Of a stretch of 64,000 bases of DNA, positions 57,475 to 64,000 are shown piece by piece. A program made the position numbers and the translations under genes. Numbering within the stretch: position 1 is the first letter of the stretch; each line of letters opens with the position of its first letter. The stretch is from Deinandra increscens subsp. villosa (Eukaryota; Streptophyta; Magnoliopsida; Asterales; Asteraceae), in the NCBI GenBank assembly GCA_039602395.1, contig JBCNJP010000003.1, positions 20,422,956 through 20,486,955 on the forward strand. The letters are read 5' to 3'. The notes beneath the pieces are model-generated. The model saw nothing but the letters and a program-made list of their open reading frames with translations. It had not been told where the DNA came from and ran no database searches.

Positions 57475-60400
57475 TTAAATGACCCGAAGCGGATCGTTTT
57501 TTTGCCAACCAGTGTCCTCGTTTTGTTTTGAACCCACCTTAGGTTTCCACTATTGTTGTTGTTTTGGTAATAAATTTTTTGATGAATCAATCACAGGTGA
57601 CTGTGACGAACAACCTACATTTTGTACTTTTGAAAATTTTGGAAAAACAACGTTCTTGTTTTTTAAAGAATGTAGGCTGAAATTCATCAAAAACTCTGCC
57701 ATGTTCATCAATGAACCTTGGGTTGGCAGATTTACCAAAAACTAGAACTTTTTGGTTAGTGTAATTAGAAGCAGCAGGAACCGAACATTCTTTTGCCATA
57801 TGCCCTTTCTGGCGACAATTGTAACATAAATGATTATTTATTTTCCTTCGTTTGGGAACCTGCAAAGCTTTACAAAAATAGATATCTCCAAAATGATCAT
57901 AGAAAGAATCATATACCTGATGCCGATGATCATGAACCCATTTGGATGTTGGGATTTTTGGAGTAGAACCAGAACCTCCAGAAGAAAAATTAGCTTGTTG
58001 CTTCTTCTTGGTACTTGAATCATCTTGCTTCACAAAAACTTCAACAATTTTCTGAGCATCCACGCAGTGAAGTGGAAATTCTTTGTTAGAAAATATTTGT
58101 TCCAAACCCTTAAGTTTGTAAAACCTTTCGGGTTGAACTTTTTCTGCTTTGAAATCTTCCTTCTTGACTTGATTCAGCTTCATTTTCTTCAGATTTTGTG
58201 TTTTTGAACCTTGAACACCATTATTGGCAACAATCTTTGACTTGAATCCCAAACCAACACTTTTGCCAGAAATGTTTTCCTCTGAAGTAGATGGATTATG
58301 CCCATTCTTTGACAAATGAGAGAACTCAGCTTTAACTTCATTAACATTCTTCTTTTCATAGAAAATCGTCTCATCAAAATCAGGTTGAGAACGAATCTTC
58401 TCGGTAGAACTAGCTGGTTGCTCATTCTCTGTTGACGATGAACCAGACACAAATTGTGAAGATATAGGAACTCCAGATTTCTTCTCATTCTTTTTACCAG
58501 CCTTCTTGGTTTTCTTCTTCTTCACAACTTTCTCTTCGTCTGAATTTGATGAAGAAAAATTTGAATAATCACATTCTTCAACTTTCTCCTTTACCTCATT
58601 AACAACCTCTTTGATACTTCCTAGGTGACACTGACTTATCGAACATTCTCTCAAAATTTACATCTTTGGCTAAGAAGCTTGTAAACGATTGTGAATTGGT
58701 GACATTGTTTAGAAGGCGGTTTGCATTAATCACGTGGATCTTCAAATAAAAAATCTTCTGTTTTGCTTCTGCCAACTCCTTTTCTGTAGTTATCAACCTT
58801 TTAGCAACCTTGTGAGTTTCATACTTTTGCAATCTTATATTTTCTAGCTCAGCAAACAACTCTTTCTTCCATTTGTCTTTATTCCTTTTCTGAATATCAA
58901 GATTTGCATTTTGTAATATATTCACTCTTCCTAACTCCTTCTTCTCATCAAGTAGCTTCTCCATATCAATATGATAGGTTTCAATTTTGGCAGCATACTC
59001 ATCAAAAGTCTTGTTAAGCATATCAAGCTTAATCTTTGACTTTTTAAATAGGGGAACTGCATATATCCCCTTACTTTGGATAAAATTGCATATTTTCCCA
59101 AAATACAAGTTTTTAATGCATAATGTACAATGCTCTTAAAACATGATTTGGGGAAACATGCAATTTCTTAACTTTAGAGGGGGACATATGCATTCCCCTT
59201 TCAAATAACTCATTGAAATCTTTTTCAACATCTTTCGCTTCAGCTTTCCATTTTTCAACTTCTTGAATTAACTCATCATTCTTTTTAGACAATTTGACGA
59301 ATTTCTGCTCAAACTCTTTGAATTCTTCCTTGGATGCCTTCAGATCTGATTTCACTAATTTCAATGCTTCGGTAAGTAAACTTATTTCTTTCACTAAACC
59401 AGCATTCTCCTTCAACAAACTTTCAATCTTTGATTCAGAACTTTCGTTCTCAGCGGATTCATAAGAACGTGAATCAGAATAATAATCATCTTGTTCATGT
59501 GTGACAATCAAAGCTGACTTATCAAGAAACACTTTTCACCATTTATAAGTGCTACCATCCTCATTCTGAGCAGTGAAAGCTGTTTTATTTGAATTACTTG
59601 AAGATGGTTGAGAACTATTGGCAGTTTTTGAATCAGACTTGTGAACATGAGATTGCTGACACTCTCTTGCAAAATGTCCAAGATTGGACCATTTTTAACA
59701 CTTAATCGTGGATTAATCAAATCCCAACCTTCCTTCTAAAATAGCATGTTGTCTTCCAGTTTTCTTGTAAAATCATTTTATCTTCTGAGTTAACATAGCT
59801 AATTGCCAAGCTATATCCATATCATTAACTGTTCATCATCAAGTTCATCAAGATCATATTTAGTCAGCTGAGCATTACTAACATCTTTGATAATAATTCC
59901 AAACGAATATGAAATGAGAGCATATATCAATTTTGAACAATCATCAATTGACTTGACAGAAAATGAATTTTGATTTACTGAATCTGGAATTGTAAAACTG
60001 CAACCTCTTGATGAACCAATATTATCTGAAATTCCAGACACATTTCCAACAAAGGCAGTTGATGGTGCAGAACTAAGACCTGGTTTAGCCTTAGTTGTTA
60101 TGCTAGCAGCATTCTCACCATGATATAATTCTGGATTTTGCAATCTAGCAGTTAACTTGTTGAAATTCATCATTTCCATTTCACGAGCATGAAGTTTACC
60201 AGTTAATTCATGAAACGATAATGTGGAAAATTCTTTTTCATGTGTAAGTAACAAAACATAATTTTCCCATTTTTCTGGTAAAGCCTCCATTATCTTCTCT
60301 TTCAACTCTTCATCGGTTTTCTTAATCCAAACAATCTTTAATTTCACTAATAAGATGTGAAAATCTTGATACAAGGGCCGTAATGTTTTCATTTTCATAA

Positions 60401-60849
60401 TGCTGAAAGTTATCAAACTCTTTGCTCAACACCTTTCTTCGACTCTTCTTGTATTGATCATTGCCTTCGCATATTGTCGATAACGCATCCCATAATCGTA
60501 TTGATTTCTTGCAAGTGCTGAATTGATGTAGCAATTCAGTAGGTAAAGCCATAGTAAGATAACCAAATACTTTTTGTTCAAGCTCATAGCTTTTCCTTTC
60601 GGCAACATCAAAATTGTGAATTGCTTTAAAATCTCCTTGATCAGTTGGATGAATGTAAAGCTTTCGAATTGGAATCTATAGATCGGTATCATTCGTACTA
60701 ATGTAAGCAGAAAACCGTTGTTTCCAATTTTGATAATCCTCCAACTTTAACAACTTGGGAACTTTCTGACTTGTTCCAATTTTGTTTTCAAAATTAATCA
60801 AAGTTTGCATCGCGTTTTTCATAACGGCAAATGCTTGAAAATCTGACAT
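57475..60849 (-). pseudogene. Element F gag
   Basis: ATG at 60,849 (MSDFQAFAVM). The Gag domain contains KLLKLEDYQNW and SYELEQKVFGYLTMALPTELLHQF, with a stop near 60,675. Frame 60416-59811 continues with ALPEKWENYVLLL and the Ser-rich segment. Knuckle 1 near 59,660-59,700 is damaged. The coiled coil (59532-59113 and 59108-58599) is split by a 148-bp MITE. Frame 58654-57587 (355 codons) carries a Lys-rich patch, the block RFYKLKGLEQIFSNKEFPL, knuckle 2 (CYNCRQKGHMAKEC) and the RVFDEFQPTFF tail. Closest relative here is E. Confidence 0.83.
59051..59198. mobile_element. Mutator-like MITE (148 bp) in element F gag
   Basis: Ends ggggaactgcatat and atatgcattcccc are inverted repeats of about 55 bp each, almost meeting. 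Flanking 9-mers ttttaaata and tttcaaata agree at 8 of 9 positions, a MULE-type target duplication. Removing it restores the gag motif FE-KSKIKLD. Confidence 0.82.
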
Positions 60850-60869
60850 TTTGAAAATCTTTAAAATCT

Positions 60870-61200
60870 AGTAGCCGAATTGAATCCGAACCCATAAATC
60901 TTTATCCGAACTGGAACTTAGCCGAACTGAGAGTTTAATCTGAACATGTGCCGAATTGAAAAGTAAGCGAATTGAACCAACCCAATTGAGAAATATCCGA
61001 ACTAATGCCGAACCTATCCGGACCAGTACTTCGGATAACCGAACAGAACCGAACCAAACTTGTCTGAACTGAAAGAATGAAAGTGTCCAAACCTAGACTT
61101 CGTATGAGCCGAACTAGAACCGAACCTATATGAACTGGGAGTTCGGATGACGGTTAGCCCAAACTGAAAGTTGCTCAGCCGAACCTAAACGAACATAATC
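60870..61200 (-). repeat. Element F 5' leader ccgaac (gttcgg) array
   Basis: About fifteen ccgaac/ccgaat motifs between gag start and PBS, more decayed than in D and E. Confidence 0.75.
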
Positions 61201-61419
61201 ATTTTTCACTCAAAACTCATGAATTTGAACAGATTTGAACGAGATTTTCAATAGTGCATCAGAAAAATGATAAGAAATGATTTAGGAACACATTTTTCAC
61301 AAAATTCTCAATTGATATGGTCAAAAAGTGTAAAAACACTCCAAAAAGTTGAAAAATGACACTTTTTGTTAAAAGAACTCCAAAAATAGCAACCATAGAT
61401 CAGTAGAGTGAACTAGAAA

Positions 61420-61431
61420 GCTTTGATACCA
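61420..61431 (-). other. Element F primer-binding site (one mismatch)
   Basis: gctttgatacca, one substitution from the tRNA-iMet type, two bases from the LTR. Confidence 0.85.
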
Positions 61432-61433
61432 CT

Positions 61434-61832
61434 TTAAAGTTCGTGAGCATCAGATCGTCTACTCAATCTAGCTATTTTGGATACAAAACGTAATTAAAAG
61501 TTGTTTTATTGATCACAAGAGAACAATTACAACTTTGGAATCACTCAGAGAAAACACTTTACAAAACATACACTTAAGCTTAGACCCCTCTCTCTCAATT
61601 ACAAATTACAAAGCACAAACAACTATTTATACACGACTGTCCGAACTCAGACGAACTGCTGGTTCGTCTGGTTCGAACCCATCCGAACTGCTAGTTCGAA
61701 TGACCTTGATTCGTTCCAGTTCGGACTTAGTTCGTGTAGCAGCTTTGTCTTGTTCAGATCTTCCCACCATTTTGTTTAGATACTTCATATGACGCACGAT
61801 ACTTCACACGACGCCTAGATTATATACCAACA
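61434..61832 (-). repeat. Element F right (5') LTR (399 bp)
   Basis: Aligns end to end with 37,176-37,574. The terminal TG/CA edge is mutated at 61,434-61,435. Confidence 0.9.
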
Positions 61833-61837
61833 TTATG

Positions 61838-62604
61838 CTAAGACCAATGTCGTGCAACATGGTCAAACTTCCAGGGGAAACAAAAGCCACAAGCCTAATA
61901 ACAAAGGCAAGGCCAAGGTTATGGATCTTGGTCCAAAGAAAGGTGGTGTAAAGAAGAAAGTTGGTTCTTTTAAAGGGAGATGCTACAACTGTGGTGAAAC
62001 TGGTCACTGTGCTGATCAGTGCAACGCTCCTAAAAAGGAGAAGGCTCATATGATCAATGATGACATGCCTCTTGTGGCTAAGATCACTGACCTCACTGCT
62101 ATGGTGGAGGAGGTTAATTTGGTATCTAACAATACTAAGGGGTGGTGGGTCGACACTGGTGCTACCCTTCGTGTTTGCCTTAACAAGACTCTCTTTAATA
62201 CGCTTAAAGAGATGGTGGGAGATGAGAAGCTGTACATGGGCAATGCTGCTACAACTGATATTAAGGGTGAAAGGGATGTGATCCTCAAGTGTACTTCAGG
62301 GAAGGAGCTCACTTTAAGCAACTTGTTGTATGTTCCTGAGCTGCGCAAGAGTCTTGCGTCAGGATGGTTGCTTAATAAGTTTGGTTTTTGTTTGTTATTT
62401 GAAAGTGACAAATTTGTTTTGTCTAAGCGTGGTATGTTTGTTGGTAAGGGCTATGCCCAAAATGGTATGTTTAAACTCAATGTAATGGTTGTGAAACAAA
62501 ACATGAATAAGAATGCTTCTACTTCTACTTATTTGATTGAGTTTTCTAACGTGTGGCATGGTCATCTTGGTCATGTTAATTTTAATTCTATAAGTGTTGT
62601 TTGA
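61838..62604 (+). pseudogene. Element G gag C-terminus, protease and GAG-pre-integrase
   Basis: Plus frame 61852-62604: basic segment, CCHC knuckle CYNCGETGHCADQC, then protease with active site WWVDTGATLRVC (Asp-Thr-Gly) and the LSNLLYVPELRKSL block. The GAG-pre-integrase motif VWHGHLGHVNF, which begins the integrase zinc finger, follows, then a stop at 62,602. It is the downstream part of the gene interrupted at 37,175 and is less decayed than the N-terminal half. Confidence 0.83.
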
Positions 62605-63081
62605 TTAAGTTAAATCACATACCTACTTTTTCCATTGAGCCAAACTCAAAATGTAAAACTTGTGTTGAAGCCAAACAAACAAGATCATCATTTAAATCAA
62701 TAGAACGAAAAACTGAACCCCTTGATATGATTCACACTGATGTGTGTGACTTGAAATCGGTTCCCACTAGAGGTGGTAACAAGTACTTCATCACCTTCAT
62801 TGATGATAGTACTATATATTGCTATGTGTACTTACTTAAGAGTAAGGATGAAGCAATAGACACGTTTGTCTTGTACAAAACTGAGGTTGAGAACCAACTC
62901 AACAAAAAGATAAAAGTAATAAGAAGTGATAGAGGTGGTGAATATGTTTCACCATTTGCGACATCTGTGCATAAAATGGAATCATCCATGAGTGCACTGC
63001 TCCTTATTCACTACAACAAAATGGCATTGCAGAACGAAAGAACTGAACATTAAAGGGAATGATGAATGCCATGTTGATAAG
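62605..63081 (+). pseudogene. Element G integrase (truncated)
   Basis: Frame 62601-63053 overlaps the previous one by a frameshift. It has the zinc-finger Cys pair CKTCVEAKQ, the first catalytic Asp block HTDVCDLKSVPT with YFITFIDDST, and the second Asp at RSDRGGEYV. The region of the catalytic Glu is in another frame just upstream of NAMLIS, where the LTR of element I cuts in at 63,082. RT lies outside the window if present. Confidence 0.8.
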
Positions 63082-63451
63082 CGAAAGTTCGTGAGCTGGA
63101 TCGTCTACTTAATCAATGATATATACGAGTAATTCGAGTATAGAAAACGAGACACGGAGATGTAAATACAAATGAGATTTGTATTATAACCACTAAGAGA
63201 ACACACACAGGAAAACACACAGAGAATTAACCAAGAGGTCCTAATCCTATACAAGACAATCCTATTGATAGTTGCACAAATCTGTCCGAACTAGCTGTCA
63301 CCTGAACTGCCACTTCGGGTGAGTTCGTGTGCACTCGAACTGGCAGTTCAGGTCACTTCGGACATAGACATTCTTGTAGCTCTTGTCTTGTAATTGATAC
63401 TTCATACACATGTTCTGATACTTCACACGACGAACATATAATGCTCTAACA
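63082..63451 (-). repeat. Element I 3' LTR (370 bp)
   Basis: Ends tgctctaaca on the plus strand, with PPT complement aactccccc following. The outer edge reads cgaaag where family members read tgaaag. U3 has gaactg/cagttc and ccgaac motifs at 63,285-63,360. Confidence 0.83.
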
Positions 63452-63666
63452 AACTCCCCCTCGACGTGTGCAGTATCCGTGCAGTATCTGTACCATAACA
63501 AATCTTCATAGAAACTGGTATCTTCAATCAAACTCTTCCTCAATCTTGATGGTTAGTCTGATCTTGAATACTTGACATTACGATGCGTGTAATGTCTTTA
63601 TCAACAGCTTCAGAAGACTTGAAGTTGTGATGTTCTTTTTCCACATAGTACATGCCAAAATAAATA

Positions 63667-63702
63667 ATCTTGGCGTAAAACGTCTCTTCGAGACTCCAAG
63701 AT
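63667..63702 (-). other. Conserved 3' hairpin, element I
   Basis: Arms atcttgg/ccaagat with inner gtctc-GAA-gagac. The triple stem-loop array would lie beyond the window end. Confidence 0.76.
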
Positions 63703-64000
63703 ATTCAGATTTTGAAATTTGAATTATATCTCGTGTTGATCAATCAAAAAGAAATAAGAAACAAAATATTTTTGATTATTTAAACTTTATATCAATACAC
63801 ACCTAAAATGTTTTTGGTAATTTCTGATATAAAAAGTAAATGTAATACAATATTAGACACTATTTTTGTCTTTTGCGAGAAAGATCACGACTTGGGATCA
63901 TATTGATCATAACGTGCTAAACTAGACTTCAATTTCGATTATTGTAGCACATAAGCCATGTCGATTGCAGATATAGTTTGTCCAACTTTAAACTCAGATA

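Larger units (their letters stand above)
37176..61832 (-). mobile_element. Element F: gag-only LTR retrotransposon complex with three LTRs, split by H
   Basis: Minus-strand complex inserted in element G. Outer LTRs (399 bp each) have about 33 differences (about 92% identity). Flanking 5-mers atatg (37,171-37,175) and ttatg (61,833-61,837) match at four positions. Order on plus coordinates: LTR, 3' leader with array, middle LTR (split by H), second 3' leader with array, gag, leader, PBS, LTR. It is the oldest insertion in the right-hand nest by LTR divergence. Confidence 0.85.
63082..64000 (-). mobile_element. Element I: gag-only family member, 3' end only
   Basis: Minus-strand LTR followed by PPT and 3' leader, running off the window. 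It interrupts the element G integrase after the codons for MMNAMLIS. Confidence 0.82.

Noticed and set aside
1..64000. CRISPR arrays, prokaryotic operons, rRNA genes
   Set aside because: No direct-repeat/spacer periodicity, no operon-like gene packing, no rRNA sequence seen; all features fit a plant nuclear genome.

Overview
The window is plant nuclear DNA. It is AT-rich, its single host gene has six GT-AG introns, and most of the rest is nested LTR retrotransposons, MITEs, a SINE and a LINE remnant. The 3' junction of the gypsy element and the style of the LTRs remind me of Asteraceae, but that placement is a guess. No bacterial operons, rRNA genes, intact tRNA genes or CRISPR arrays were seen.

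Layout. 1-3,660: gypsy-like LTR debris with a gcgaaact motif array, a 500-N gap, the tail of a PIF/Harbinger transposase, and a dead copia gag/protease. 4,009-7,387 (minus): the one host gene, the small GTPase LIP1, in seven coding exons (336 aa). 7,690-10,230: a SINE with a perfect 17-bp target duplication just upstream of LIP1, a TIR element sitting in a dispersed repeat, and a MULE-like MITE. 10,868-27,932: minus-strand copia-derived elements A, B and C. B contains C, a Harbinger element and a microsatellite-borne MITE. 27,933-28,558: L1-type LINE fragment. 28,841-35,076: element E (plus), complete, with TSD gaatt. 35,546 to the end: a copia element G (plus) split by element F (37,176-61,832). 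F is split by gypsy element H (39,060-55,476), and H is split by element D (48,996-54,881). A last element, I, enters G at 63,082 and runs off the window.

Main result. A, C, D, E, F and I look like one family of gag-only, copia-derived retrotransposons (TR-GAG type). Where the interior can be read they have 330-399-bp LTRs and an unusually long Gag: a UBN2-like domain, CCHC knuckle 1, a long coiled coil, a conserved basic segment and CCHC knuckle 2. The coding region stops where protease would begin. (I is visible only as an LTR plus 3' leader.) B is a relative that keeps protease and integrase but has lost reverse transcriptase and RNase H. The gag-only members share three non-coding features that I have not seen described: (1) a block of about 240 nt between gag and the 3' LTR made of three consecutive stem-loops, with compensatory changes between six copies; (2) a short hairpin about 200 nt before the 3' LTR, in seven copies, also with compensatory change; (3) lineage-specific short-motif arrays in which the U3 motif and the 5'-leader motif match within each element but differ between lineages. 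A reasonable hypothesis is that these are RNA packaging, dimerisation, export or promoter signals used by parasites of a trans-acting helper.

All coordinates, alignments and identities were read by eye.
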